A DNA stretch of 64,000 nucleotides from Kribbella antibiotica (GTDB taxonomy: Bacteria; Actinomycetota; Actinomycetes; Propionibacteriales; Kribbellaceae). The notes beneath the pieces are model-generated. The model had not been told where the DNA came from, searched no databases, and worked only from the letters and a program-made list of their open reading frames with translations. The position numbers were made by a program, and so were the translations under genes. Shown here in pieces: positions 26,558 through 35,154 of the stretch. How positions within the stretch are numbered: position 1 is the first letter of the stretch; every line of letters begins with the position of its first letter. The DNA lies in assembly GCF_004349055.1 (NCBI RefSeq), contig NZ_SMKX01000015.1, forward strand, positions 1 to 64,000, in the 5' to 3' direction.

Positions 26558-26806
26558 ATGCCCCCGGAACCGGCCAACCCGATCGAGACGATTCTCAACT
26601 TCGCCATCTGGCTGGCGCTGCCGGTCGGACTCGTGGCTGGGGTCGTGGTGATCGTGATCGTGGTGATGCGGTCGCAGCGAAAGCGCGCGCTGCCGCCCTC
26701 GCCGTACCAGCAGCCGTACCAGCAGTACCCACCGCAGGGGCAGCCGCCGTACCAGCAGCACCCGCCCCAGGACCAGGCCCAGAACCAGCCGCCGCACCAG
26801 CCCTGA
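26558..26806 (+). CDS. Small single-pass membrane protein with Pro/Gln/Tyr-rich tail
   Basis: 82 residues, ATG preceded by AGGAG. One hydrophobic segment lies at about 12-37 (IWLALPVGLVAGVVVIVIVV), then a basic stop-transfer sequence (RSQRKR). The cytosolic tail is built of PYQQ-type repeats rich in Pro, Gln and Tyr. No domain was recognised. It is 12 bp from nucS and shares its terminator, so it is probably co-transcribed; a functional link with mismatch repair is not evident from sequence. Confidence 0.7.
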   Translation: MPPEPANPIETILNFAIWLALPVGLVAGVVVIVIVVMRSQRKRALPPSPYQQPYQQYPPQGQPPYQQHPPQDQAQNQPPHQP

Positions 26807-26826
26807 GCCTGGCGAATCAAGATTCT

Positions 26827-26850
26827 TGCCCGATTTCGGGCAGATCTTTT
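26827..26850 (+). terminator. Rho-independent terminator after nucS unit
   Basis: TGCCCG and CGGGCA arms around a 4-base loop at 26827-26842 are followed within 8 bases by TTTT. It is one of few stem-plus-T-run terminators in this GC-rich window. It ends the nucS transcript. Confidence 0.75.
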
Positions 26851-26884
26851 GTGTTGGAGCCTGAAACGCTGCAGAGTTGTCGGC

Positions 26885-27166
26885 GTGATCAGTGAGGCGG
26901 CGGCAGGGCCGGTGGACGAACTGGCCGAGCAGGTCAGCCGGACGACCGGGCTCTCCGCGGACGATGCGCGGCGCGTGGTCGCCGACGTACTGGCGTACTT
27001 CACCGAGACGGCCGAGGACTACGTCCGGCGCCGGCACCGCGAACTGCAGACCTACGGTGCCCGCAACGACGAGATCTTCGCCCGCGTCGGCACCGAGCTG
27101 CGGCATTGGCCCGTGCGCTCGCCGGAACTCTCCGCTCGTCAGCTACGACGGATCGTCTACGGCTGA
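26885..27166 (+). CDS. Small conserved hypothetical protein upstream of glmS
   Basis: About 93 residues from a GTG at 26885; a TTG at 26849 would overlap the terminator and is unlikely. The protein is mostly helical and charged (VDELAEQVSRTTGLSADDARRVVADVLAYF, then EDYVRRRHRELQTYG). No catalytic motif, signal or membrane segment. It ends 36 bp before glmS on the same strand and may share its transcript. I do not recognise a named family. Confidence 0.6.
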   Translation: MISEAAAGPVDELAEQVSRTTGLSADDARRVVADVLAYFTETAEDYVRRRHRELQTYGARNDEIFARVGTELRHWPVRSPELSARQLRRIVYG

Positions 27167-27202
27167 CAGCTGCAACCAAAGACCTACGAAAGGCACCAAC
27201 AC

Positions 27203-29023
27203 ATGTGCGGAATCGTCGGGTACGTCGGCACCAAGCCGGCCACACCCATCCTGGTGGACGGCCTGGCCCGGCTGGAGTACCGCGGGTACGACTCGGCCGG
27301 TGTCGCCGTACTCGGCACCAGTGAGCTCAAGGTGCACAAGGACGCCGGGCGCGTCCGTGAGCTGGAGGCGTCGCTGCCCAAGCGGTTCGGCGGCAAGCTC
27401 GGCATCGGCCACACCCGCTGGGCGACCCACGGCGGTCCGAGCAAGGACAACGCCCACCCGCACGCCAGTGGCAACGAGCGGATCGCCGTCGTCCACAACG
27501 GCATCTTCGACAACGCGGGCGCGCTGCGCCGCCAGCTCGAGGACGCCGGCGTCAAGCTGCGCTCCGAGACCGACACCGAGGTCCTCGCGCACCTGATCGA
27601 GCAGTCCGACGGCGCCACCCTCGAAGAGAAGGTGATGGCCGCGCTGCGCCGGATCGAGGGCACCTACGGCATCGCCGTCATCGACCTCGACTTCCCCGAC
27701 CGGATCGTGGTCGCCCGCAACGGCAGCCCGCTGATCCTCGGCATCGGCGACGGCGAGATGCACATCGCCTCCGACGCCGCCGCGCTGATCCGCTACACCC
27801 GTCAGGTCGTCTACTTGGACGACGGCGAGATGGCGACCGTCAAGGCCGACGGCTACCGCACCTTCACCCAGGACGCCTCGCCGACCACCAAGACCGCGAA
27901 GACGGTCGACTGGGAGGCCGACGAGTACGAGCGCGGCCTGCACGAGCACTTCATGATGAAGGAGATCCACGAGCAGCCGGACGCGGTCGGCCGCGCGCTG
28001 CGGGGTCGCCTGGACGAGCGCTTCCACACCGTCCATCTCGGTGGCCTGAACATGGACGCCCGCGAGGCTCGCGAGATCAAGCGGGTCAAGATCCTCGGCT
28101 GTGGCTCGGCGTACTACGCCGGTCAGATGGGCGCCCAGTTCATCGAGGAGGTCGCCCGGATTCCTGCCGACGCAGAGCCGGCGTCGGAGTTCCGCTACCG
28201 CAACCCGGTGGTCGAGCGCGACACGCTGTACATCGCCGTCAGCCAGTCCGGCGAGACGCTGGACACGCTGGTCGCCGTACAGGAGCTCAAGCGCAAGGGT
28301 GGCCGGGTGATCGGCCTCGTGAACGCGGTCGGTTCCAGCATCGCCCGCGCTGTCGACGGTGGCGTCTACCTGCACGCCGGCCCGGAGGTCTCGGTCGCCT
28401 CGACCAAGGCACTGACCAACATGGCCGTCGCGTTCGCGATGCTCGGCATCCACCTCGGCCGGATCCGCGACGTCTCCCCCGCCGACGGCCGCCGTCTGAT
28501 CGAGGGCCTGAAGAAGCTCCCCGAGCACATCCAGTCGATCGTCGACCAGGAGGAGGAGCTGGCCAAGATCGCCGGGCAGCTCGCCAAGCACGAGAGCCTG
28601 TTCTTCGTCGGCCGCACCCGTGGCTACCCGGTCGCCCGCGAAGGCGCGCAGAAGCTCAAGGAGATCTCCTACCGGCACGCCGAGGCGTACCAGACCTCCG
28701 AGCTCAAGCACGGCCCGCTCGCGCTGATCTCGCCGGACGTCCCGAGCGTCGCGATCGTCCCGCAGGACGAGCTGCTCGACCGCAATATCGGCGCCCTGCA
28801 CGAGATCGCCGCGCGCTCCGGCCCCCTGTACGTCGTCACCCACCCGGGCGTCGACATCCCGGACGGGGTCGCCGCGAAGATCGTGGTCCCGAAGAACGAG
28901 CCTGAGCTCGACCCGATCCTGCTCACGATCCCGCTGCAGATCCTGGCCTACTACGCCGCCGTCGCCCTCGGCCACGACGTCGACAAGCCCCGGAACCTGG
29001 CGAAGTCCGTCACGGTCGAGTAG
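27203..29023 (+). CDS. glmS: Glutamine-fructose-6-phosphate aminotransferase (isomerizing)
   Basis: 606-residue enzyme making glucosamine-6-phosphate from fructose-6-phosphate and glutamine, the first step to UDP-GlcNAc for peptidoglycan. The N-terminal class II glutamine amidotransferase starts MCGIVGYVG, with Cys2 exposed as nucleophile after Met removal, and continues with TRWATHG and NGIFDN. Two SIS domains follow (GCGSAYYAGQMG and SQSGETLDTL near residues 295-350, then FFVGRTRGYP near 470). The chain ends in KPRNLAKSVTVE, the conserved C-terminal tail that closes the active site. Length and motifs are complete. AAAGG precedes the ATG. No glmS ribozyme is apparent in the 36-bp leader. Confidence 0.97.
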   Translation: MCGIVGYVGTKPATPILVDGLARLEYRGYDSAGVAVLGTSELKVHKDAGRVRELEASLPKRFGGKLGIGHTRWATHGGPSKDNAHPHASGNERIAVVHNGIFDNAGALRRQLEDAGVKLRSETDTEVLAHLIEQSDGATLEEKVMAALRRIEGTYGIAVIDLDFPDRIVVARNGSPLILGIGDGEMHIASDAAALIRYTRQVVYLDDGEMATVKADGYRTFTQDASPTTKTAKTVDWEADEYERGLHEHFMMKEIHEQPDAVGRALRGRLDERFHTVHLGGLNMDAREAREIKRVKILGCGSAYYAGQMGAQFIEEVARIPADAEPASEFRYRNPVVERDTLYIAVSQSGETLDTLVAVQELKRKGGRVIGLVNAVGSSIARAVDGGVYLHAGPEVSVASTKALTNMAVAFAMLGIHLGRIRDVSPADGRRLIEGLKKLPEHIQSIVDQEEELAKIAGQLAKHESLFFVGRTRGYPVAREGAQKLKEISYRHAEAYQTSELKHGPLALISPDVPSVAIVPQDELLDRNIGALHEIAARSGPLYVVTHPGVDIPDGVAAKIVVPKNEPELDPILLTIPLQILAYYAAVALGHDVDKPRNLAKSVTVE

Positions 29024-29040
29024 TCCCGGACCGCGAGGCC

Positions 29041-29085
29041 ATGGAATTCGTCATACAAGTATGACACTTGTACGATGAGTTCCAT
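29041..29085. promoter_or_regulatory. 45-bp hyphenated palindrome overlapping the talarate/galactarate dehydratase start
   Basis: Arms 29041-29060 and 29066-29085 pair at 17 of 20 positions around ATGAC; the core TACAAGTATGACACTTGTA (29054-29072) has perfect 7-bp arms. It covers the gene's start codon and its likely promoter, so a bound protein would block expression. The co-transcribed GntR/FCD regulator two genes on is the natural ligand candidate. Confidence 0.65.
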
Positions 29086-30208
29086 GGCCGATCAGATTCG
29101 TCATGTCCGGTTGTCGTCGGTGGTGCTGCCGTTGGAGCAGCCGATCAGTGATGCGAAGGTGCTGACCGGGCGGCAGCGGCCGATGACTGAGATCGTGCTG
29201 TTATTCGCGGAGATCAGTACCGCGCAGGAGCAGCACGGGATCGGGTTCTCGTACTCCAAGCGGGCCGGTGGACCGGCGCAGTACGCGCATGCCCGGGAGG
29301 TCGCCGGGGAGCTGATCGGCGAGGACCCGTCGGATATCGCCAAGGTGTACGACAAGTTGCTCTGGGCGGGCGCCTCGGTCGGGCGCTCCGGTGTGGCGAC
29401 CCAGGCGATCGCCGCGATCGACATCGCGTTGTGGGACCTGAAGGCGAAGCGGGCCGGGCTGCCGCTGGCCAAGCTGCTCGGCGCGCATCGCGACTCGGTC
29501 CGGGCGTACAACACCTCCGGCGGGTTCCTGCACGCACCGATCGAGGAGGTGCGGGAGCGCGCGACCCAGTCACTGGCCGCGGGGATCGGCGGGATCAAGA
29601 TCAAGGTCGGCCAGCCCGACAGTCGCATCGACCTCGACCGGGTTCGATCGGTGCGTGAGCACCTTGGCGACGCCGTACCGCTGATGGTGGACGCAAACCA
29701 GCAGTGGGATCGGCCGACGGCGCTGCGGATCGGGCGGAATCTGGAGCAGTTCGGCCTGGTCTGGATCGAAGAGCCACTCGACGCGTACGACGCCGAGGGG
29801 CACGCGCAACTGGCGGCTGCCCTCGACACCCCGATCGCGACCGGCGAGATGCTGTCGAGTGTCGGTGAACACGTGCGGCTGATCGAAGCCCGGGCGGCCG
29901 ACATCATCCAGCCCGACGCACCGCGGATCGGCGGCATCACGCCGTTCCTCAAGCTGGCGACGCTAGCCGACCATGCCGGGCTGCAGCTCGCACCGCACTT
30001 CGCGATGGAGATCCACCTGCATCTCGCAGCCACGTATCCGCGCGAGCCGTGGGTCGAGCACTTCGAGTGGCTGAATCCCTTGTTCAACGAGCGTCTGGAG
30101 ACTGTCGGCGGCCGGATGCTGGTCCCGGACCGGCCGGGACTCGGCTTCACCACGAGCGAGCAGTGCGCCGCGTGGACCGTCGACGCGTGCGAGATCGGCA
30201 GCAGATGA
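29084..30208 (+). CDS. L-talarate/galactarate dehydratase-like enolase superfamily enzyme
   Basis: 374-residue cytosolic Mg-dependent acid-sugar dehydratase. Active-site residues of the mandelate-racemase group are all present: Lys172/Lys174 (KIKVGQ), Asp203 (VDANQQW), Glu229 (WIEEP), Glu255 (ATGEM) and His305 (LAPHFAMEIHLHLAA). The stretches WIEEPLDAYDAEGHAQLAAA and EHFEWLNPLFNE closely resemble Salmonella L-talarate/galactarate dehydratase as I recall it. The reaction is dehydration (and epimerisation) of L-talarate or galactarate to 5-dehydro-4-deoxyglucarate. ATG 29084 is preferred; an in-frame ATG at 29075 is three codons earlier. No ribosome-binding site is visible and both starts lie inside a large palindrome, so leaderless translation is possible. 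Overlaps the GntR gene (ATGA). Confidence 0.88.
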   Translation: MADQIRHVRLSSVVLPLEQPISDAKVLTGRQRPMTEIVLLFAEISTAQEQHGIGFSYSKRAGGPAQYAHAREVAGELIGEDPSDIAKVYDKLLWAGASVGRSGVATQAIAAIDIALWDLKAKRAGLPLAKLLGAHRDSVRAYNTSGGFLHAPIEEVRERATQSLAAGIGGIKIKVGQPDSRIDLDRVRSVREHLGDAVPLMVDANQQWDRPTALRIGRNLEQFGLVWIEEPLDAYDAEGHAQLAAALDTPIATGEMLSSVGEHVRLIEARAADIIQPDAPRIGGITPFLKLATLADHAGLQLAPHFAMEIHLHLAATYPREPWVEHFEWLNPLFNERLETVGGRMLVPDRPGLGFTTSEQCAAWTVDACEIGSR

Positions 30209-30897
30209 CTGTACGACGTGGTCTCGCGTACGACGTCGTCGCGGAACTGAAGCGCCGGATCCTGGCCGGTGAACTGGCGCCGGGCGCGAAACTGCCGGGT
30301 GAGAACGGCCTGGTCGAGGAGTTCGGAGTCAGCCGGACGGTCATTCGCGAGGCAGTCTCACGACTCCAGGCGGCCGGTCTGGTCGAGACGTTCCAAGGCC
30401 GCGGGTCCTTCGTGCTGGAGGTACCAGGACCGGTCGAGCTCAAGGAGGTCCGCACACATCAGGACGTGCTCGAGCTGATGGACTTCCGGACCGGCGTCGA
30501 GAGCGAGGCAGCCGCGCTCGCCGCCGCTCGGCGTACCGGTATTCAACTCAAAGGGATCGAACGCGCACTCGACGACTTCCGCCGGGTCGGCGACGATCCC
30601 GGGCGCTCGGTCGCAGCAGACTTCGCCTTCCACCTCGCCGTGGCCCTTGCCTCCGGCAACCGTTTCTACGGCGAGGCGATCCGGGAGCTCGGCCCGATGA
30701 TGATCCTGCTACCGCGGACCCGGCTCGATCCGGCGTACGAAATGTCCGACCCGGAACACCTCACCCGGGTGATCCACGAGCACGAGAACATTCACACCGC
30801 GATCGTCCACGGCGACGCCGACGCGGCTCGCGCTGCGATGCGCGTGCACCTCACCAGCACCCGGCACCGACTCACCAGCGACTCCCGTTCGGGCTGA
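30205..30897 (+). CDS. GntR family regulator, FadR/FCD subfamily
   Basis: 230-residue repressor-type regulator. Residues about 5-70 form the winged helix-turn-helix (LAPGAKLPGENGLVEEFGVSRTVIREAVSRLQAAGLVE). Residues about 85-215 form the all-helical FCD ligand domain with its metal/acid-binding residues (DFAFHLAVALASGN, HENIHTAIVHGD). The start overlaps the dehydratase stop (ATGA), so the regulator is produced with the enzyme it probably controls. FCD members usually sense organic acids, which fits an aldarate or its dehydration product. The 45-bp palindrome at 29041-29085 is the likely operator. Its 3' end overlaps the convergent dehydratase gene by 26 bases. Confidence 0.9.
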   Translation: MTVRRGLAYDVVAELKRRILAGELAPGAKLPGENGLVEEFGVSRTVIREAVSRLQAAGLVETFQGRGSFVLEVPGPVELKEVRTHQDVLELMDFRTGVESEAAALAAARRTGIQLKGIERALDDFRRVGDDPGRSVAADFAFHLAVALASGNRFYGEAIRELGPMMILLPRTRLDPAYEMSDPEHLTRVIHEHENIHTAIVHGDADAARAAMRVHLTSTRHRLTSDSRSG

Positions 30898-32122
30898 AGC
30901 CCGGCTCGATCGTCCGCCGGTACGCCGTATCGTCGCGGCGCCGGATCCCGCACGCCAAGTACTGCTCGTGGAGCCGGCCGAGGGCGTCGGTGTCCAGTTC
31001 GATCCCGAGCCCAGGCCCGGTCGGCACTCGCACACTCCCGTCCGCGAAGGCCAGCGCACCGGGCTTGATCAGGTCCTCGGTCTTCCACGGGTAGTGCGTA
31101 TCGCAGGCGTAGGTCAGATTCGGCGTCGCCGCCGCCAGCTGCGTCATCGCAGCCAGGCTGATCCCGAGATGCGAGTTGGAGTGCATCGACAACCCCATCC
31201 CGAAGGTGTCACAGATCCCCGCGAGCAACTGTGAGCGTCGCAGTCCACCCCAGTAGTGATGGTCGGAGAGCACGACCTGAACAGCATCGGCCAGCACCGA
31301 CGGCTTCAAGTGCGCGAACGCGATCACGCACATGTTGGTAGCCAGCGGAATGTCGGTCTGCGCCGCGACCGCGGCCATCCCGTCGATCCCCGGCGTCGGA
31401 TCTTCGAGATACTCGATGACGCCGGTCAGCGCCTTGGCGACGGCCACCGACGTGTCGACCGTCCAGGCGCAGTTCGGGTCGATCCGCAGCTTGTGCTCGG
31501 GAAAGGCTTCGGCCAACGCCCGCACCGCCTCGATCTCCTGTTCGGGCGGGAACACTCCACCCTTGAGCTTGATCGCGGTGAATCCGTACTGATCGATCAT
31601 CGACCGGGCCTGCGCGACGATCCCCGCTGGATCGAGGGCCTCGCCCCACGAGTCCTCCGCCGCACCGGGATGCCCAGCCCACTTGTAGAACAGGTAGGCA
31701 CTGAACGGGACCGAATCACGCACCGCCCCACCGAGCAGGGCAGTGACCGGACGGCCGACCTCCTTGCCCTGCAGATCCAGCAGGGCAACCTCGAACGGAG
31801 ACAGTACGACGTCGATCGGATCCTGCAGGTTGAGCATCCCGCCGACCTGGGCGCCCCGCTCAGCCCGCAGTACGTCGGCCACCCGGCTCCGCAGGCCGTG
31901 CAGATCGAACGTGTCCAGACCGGGCAGTGCCGCCGCGACTGCAGTGAGCCGGGCCAGCACCGTCTCGTCGCAGTAGGTCTCGCCGAGTCCGTGGTTGCCG
32001 TCGTCGGTCCAGACCTGCACGATCGTCCGCAGCGCGAACGGCTGATGCACGCCGGAGACGTTCAGCAGCGGCGGATCCGCGAAGGCGACCGGGGTCAGCT
32101 CGATCCCGGAAATCCTGCTCAC
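30872..32122 (-). CDS. Glucarate dehydratase-like enolase superfamily enzyme
   Basis: 416-residue member of the glucarate dehydratase subgroup. Readable features are FTAIKLKGGVF (KxK base), RIDPNCAWTV, LEDPTPG, the CVIAFAHLKP strand, DHHYWGG, and MHSNSHLGISLA with the catalytic His. It diverges from canonical GudD (for example NCAW for NGAW, HYWGG for HFWTM), so it may act on another aldarate or epimer. It overlaps the tctA start (ATGA), placing it last in the tctCBA-dehydratase operon and tying its substrate to that transporter. Product expected: 5-dehydro-4-deoxyglucarate or an analogue. Confidence 0.85.
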   Translation of the reverse strand: MSRISGIELTPVAFADPPLLNVSGVHQPFALRTIVQVWTDDGNHGLGETYCDETVLARLTAVAAALPGLDTFDLHGLRSRVADVLRAERGAQVGGMLNLQDPIDVVLSPFEVALLDLQGKEVGRPVTALLGGAVRDSVPFSAYLFYKWAGHPGAAEDSWGEALDPAGIVAQARSMIDQYGFTAIKLKGGVFPPEQEIEAVRALAEAFPEHKLRIDPNCAWTVDTSVAVAKALTGVIEYLEDPTPGIDGMAAVAAQTDIPLATNMCVIAFAHLKPSVLADAVQVVLSDHHYWGGLRRSQLLAGICDTFGMGLSMHSNSHLGISLAAMTQLAAATPNLTYACDTHYPWKTEDLIKPGALAFADGSVRVPTGPGLGIELDTDALGRLHEQYLACGIRRRDDTAYRRTIEPGFSPNGSRW

Positions 32123-33633
32123 ACCAGCTCCTCATCTTTGGAAGACGCAGTCTTCGGACGCCGCGCCAGCAACCGGATGGCCGGCAGCGCGAGCACAACG
32201 ATCAGTACGGCGAGCACCGTGCCCGAGATCGGTCGTGTGAAGAAGCCGGCCGGGTTACCGCCGAAGATCAGCAGCGACTGCCGGATCGCGGTCTCCAGCA
32301 CACTGCCGAGCACAAACGCCAGCACCAGCGGGCCGGGCTCGAACCCGAACTTCTTCATCAGGTAGCCGAGCACGCCGAAGACGATCACCAGGAAGATGTC
32401 GAAGACCTGGTTGTTCACGGTGTAGACGCCGAGCAGCGTGATCAGGACCGTGATCGGCGCGAGGATCGCCGGGCGGACCCGAAGGATCTTCACGAACAGG
32501 CCGACCATCGGGATGCTCATAATCAGCAGCAGGATGTTGCCGATGTACATCGAGTTCACCACGCCCCAGAACAGATCCGGGTGCTCGGACACCAGTTGCG
32601 GACCGGGCGGGATGCCCTGGATCAGCAGGGCGCCGAACATCAGCGCCATCGTCGCGTTGGCCGGGATGCCCAGGGTGAGCAACGGGATGAACGACGAGGT
32701 CGCGGCCGCGTTGTTCGCCGTCTCCGGCGCCGCGACACCTTCGATCGCTCCTTGGCCGAAGCGCTCCGGATGCTTGGCGCGGCGCTTCTCGACCGCGTAG
32801 GCGACCAAGGACGAGAGCGTCGCGCCGCCGCCCGGCAGCACGCCGAGGACGAACCCGATCACCGAGCCACGGCCGATCGCACCGCTGGACTGCCGGAGGT
32901 CGGCGCGCGACGGCCAAACGTTGGTGACCTTGGCGGGCGCCGGCACCGTGCGGTGCCGTTCCTCCAGGTTGTGCAGGATCTCGCCGAGCCCGAACAGGCC
33001 CATCGCGATCGGCACGAAGTCGATGCCGTCAGCAAGGTTCAGGGTGTCGAAGGTGAACCGGCTCGCACCGGTGAAGGTGTCCCGTCCGACCGTTGCCAGC
33101 AGCAACCCGACTCCGGCCGCGATCACCGACTTGGTCCGGCCGCCGTTGCCCACGGTCGCCACCAGGAGCACGCCGAACAGCGACAGCGCGGCGTACTCCG
33201 GCGGGCCGAAGTCGAGCGCGACATCGGCCACCACCGGGGCCAGCAGGGTGAGTCCGATGATCGAGACCGTGCCGCCGATGAAGGAACCGATCGCGGCGAT
33301 ACCGAGCGCCGTACCGGCCTTTCCCTGTTTAGCCAGCGCGTAGCCGTCGAAGACGGTGACCACCGACGACGCCTCGCCCGGGAGCTTCAGCAGGACGGAC
33401 GTGATCGTGCCGCCGTACTGGGCGCCGTAGAAGATGCCGGCCAGCAGGATGATCGCCGAGACCGGTTCGACGCCGTAGGTGACCGGCAGCAGGATCGCGA
33501 TCGTCGCCGCGGGCCCGAGCCCGGGCAGGACGCCGATCAGCATCCCGATCACGACACCGATCAGGCAGTACAACAGGTTGGTGGGCTGAAGGACGACTCC
33601 GAAGCCGTCGATCACCGGATTAAAGAAGTCCAT
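32119..33633 (-). CDS. tctA: Tripartite tricarboxylate transporter, large permease TctA
   Basis: 504-residue membrane subunit with about 12 hydrophobic segments. Family signatures are visible: GVLPGLGPAATIAILLPVTYG near the N-terminus, FYGAQYGGTITSVLLKLPGEASSVVT, and VLPGGGATLSSLVAYAVEKR with PETANNAAATSSFIPLLTLGIP. It couples uptake of a carboxylate to the ion gradient, with TctC delivering the ligand. The ATG overlaps the end of tctB (TGATG). In this operon the cargo is likely an aldarate such as glucarate or galactarate rather than citrate; that is inferred from the neighbouring dehydratases. Confidence 0.92.
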   Translation of the reverse strand: MDFFNPVIDGFGVVLQPTNLLYCLIGVVIGMLIGVLPGLGPAATIAILLPVTYGVEPVSAIILLAGIFYGAQYGGTITSVLLKLPGEASSVVTVFDGYALAKQGKAGTALGIAAIGSFIGGTVSIIGLTLLAPVVADVALDFGPPEYAALSLFGVLLVATVGNGGRTKSVIAAGVGLLLATVGRDTFTGASRFTFDTLNLADGIDFVPIAMGLFGLGEILHNLEERHRTVPAPAKVTNVWPSRADLRQSSGAIGRGSVIGFVLGVLPGGGATLSSLVAYAVEKRRAKHPERFGQGAIEGVAAPETANNAAATSSFIPLLTLGIPANATMALMFGALLIQGIPPGPQLVSEHPDLFWGVVNSMYIGNILLLIMSIPMVGLFVKILRVRPAILAPITVLITLLGVYTVNNQVFDIFLVIVFGVLGYLMKKFGFEPGPLVLAFVLGSVLETAIRQSLLIFGGNPAGFFTRPISGTVLAVLIVVLALPAIRLLARRPKTASSKDEELV

Positions 33634-34072
33634 CAGATCAACCGCGGCAACGGGATCTCAAGGACCATCACGAACAGCAGGTAGAACGCAACCACCGTGC
33701 CAACGCTGACGGCCACCGATGACACCCAGCGCTCCTTGCCAGGAAACGCATCCAGACGAACACCAGCAGCAGCGACGGAATCTCGAACCCGATCAGCGGC
33801 AGCAGCGCCGCGAACACCACGAGACTCAGTACGGCGACCGCCGTCTGCACGCTCGCCCTGGTGAAACCCTCGGTGTCGGTCCCATGCCGCCCGGTCAGCG
33901 CCAGCACCACCGCGAGCACGGTGATCACGACACTGACCGTGAACGGCCACAATCCCGGGCCGGGCGCGGTCAGCCGGCCGAGACCGAGGGCCAACGAGCC
34001 GACGAGCCCGAACACCCCGATCGCGCCCGCAACGCCCGCGGCGCCAAGCTGAGCGAGGGGTCGCTCGGTCAC
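33633..34072 (-). pseudogene. tctB: Tripartite tricarboxylate transporter small permease TctB, apparent 1-nt frameshift
   Basis: Reading from 34072, the frame encodes a normal TctB start (four hydrophobic segments expected) to LLLVFVWMRFL and then turns into nonsense. The missing end (GKERWVSSVAVSVGTVVAFYLLFVM...PLPRLI) continues in the neighbouring frame. The break is at about 33739-33741, where TTCCTGGCAAGG would be in frame as TTCCTGGGCAAGG, i.e. one G short. Restoring one base gives 147 codons and a stop that overlaps tctA as TGATG, while the start overlaps tctC as ATGA. That implies a functional gene until recently, a sequencing error in a G run, or programmed slippage. If real, transporter assembly would suffer. 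Confidence 0.8.
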
Positions 34073-35052
34073 TTCTGACCCAGCGAGATCTGGTACTGGT
34101 CGAGCTGCGCCTTGTACTTGGTGGCGTACTCGTCGAGGATCTTGCGGACCTCGTCCGGCGTGCCCTCGATCGGGGTCAGGCAGTGGTCGTCGTTGAACTT
34201 CTTGTACGCCTCGGTCGCGAAGGTCTTCTTGGCCGCATCCAGCAGCTTGGTCTTGACCGCGTCCGGCGTCCCCTTCGGCGCGGTCAGGAACCGGTACTGC
34301 GACACGACCACGTCGTACCCCTGTTCCTTCGCCGTCGGGACCTCGGGCAGGAACTTGATCCGCTCGGCCGAGAAGACGGCGAGCGGGACAACCTTCTTCG
34401 CCTTGATCTGCGCGATGCTGTCGCCGACCTGGATGGTGGCGACGTCGATCTGGCTGCCGAGCAAGGCGGTCAGCGCCGGCGCACCACCATCGAACGGTAC
34501 GTCGGTCGCCGGGATCGCGGCCTGTTTGAAGGCCAGCGCGGACGCGAGCTGCGCTCCGGTCCCGACGCCGGTGGTGCCGTACTTGATGTTCTTGCCGGAC
34601 TTCTTCAGGTCGGCGATCGACTTCACGGCCGACGCGGCCGGGGCGAGCAGGACGTAGTCGTCCTGGGAGATCCCGCCGATGAGGTCGAAGTCGTCGAGTT
34701 TCACGGCCTCGTTCGCGGAGACCGCGAGCGGCGTGATCGTGAACAGCGACGCGTTCTGGACCGCGATCTTGTAGCCGTCGGGTTTGGCCGACTGCAGTTC
34801 CTTCGCGTTCAGAGCACCGTTCGCGCCTGGCTTGTTCACCACCGGCACCGAGACGCCCAGTTCCTTGCTGACGCCTTCGGCGATCGCGCGGGTGATCAGA
34901 TCGGTGCTGCCACCAGGCGCCGCGCCGACAGTCATCTGGATGTTGCCGGTCGGGAAGTCACCCTCGCCGCCGGTCGCCGTCGTCTTCACTCCGCCGCAGC
35001 CGGTCAGGAGCCCGACGGCTGCCGTGACTGCTGCGGCTTGGATGAGCCTCAT
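34069..35052 (-). CDS. tctC: Tripartite tricarboxylate transporter substrate-binding lipoprotein TctC
   Basis: 327-residue Bug-family periplasmic-type binding protein, here a lipoprotein (signal MRLIQAAAVTAAVGLLTGCGG, acylation at the Cys of TGC). The mature chain starts with the family pattern NIQMTVGAAPGGSTDLITRAIAEG and has VVNKPGANGALNAKEL and GTTGVGTGAQLASALAFKQAA. It captures a carboxylate outside the cell for TctAB. ATG 35052 was chosen because GAGGAGG lies 7 bases upstream and the signal peptide starts there; a 22-codon extension is open but lacks these features. Head of the tctCBA-dehydratase operon, divergent from a LysR gene. Confidence 0.92.
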   Translation of the reverse strand: MRLIQAAAVTAAVGLLTGCGGVKTTATGGEGDFPTGNIQMTVGAAPGGSTDLITRAIAEGVSKELGVSVPVVNKPGANGALNAKELQSAKPDGYKIAVQNASLFTITPLAVSANEAVKLDDFDLIGGISQDDYVLLAPAASAVKSIADLKKSGKNIKYGTTGVGTGAQLASALAFKQAAIPATDVPFDGGAPALTALLGSQIDVATIQVGDSIAQIKAKKVVPLAVFSAERIKFLPEVPTAKEQGYDVVVSQYRFLTAPKGTPDAVKTKLLDAAKKTFATEAYKKFNDDHCLTPIEGTPDEVRKILDEYATKYKAQLDQYQISLGQK

Positions 35053-35116
35053 CAAAGATCCTCCTCTGGTTCGGCCCCGTTGGCGTGAGCGTAGGGAGAG
35101 CCGTCGATGCCTGTCC

Positions 35117-35145
35117 AAGGTTGTTTATGCATCGAGTGATACCTT
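35117..35145. promoter_or_regulatory. Possible LysR binding region between tctC and lysR-type gene
   Basis: The 102-bp divergent spacer contains AAGGT (35117-35121) and ACCTT (35141-35145) as inverted arms, with an internal T-N11-A-like stretch TATGCATCGAGTGATA. LysR proteins normally bind such sites in the shared promoter. The match is short and unproven. Confidence 0.3.
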
Positions 35146-35154
35146 TCGGGAATC

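Noticed and set aside
27167..27202. glmS ribozyme or riboswitch before glmS
   Set aside because: Only 36 bases separate the genes, too short for the known ribozyme, and no conserved core is visible.
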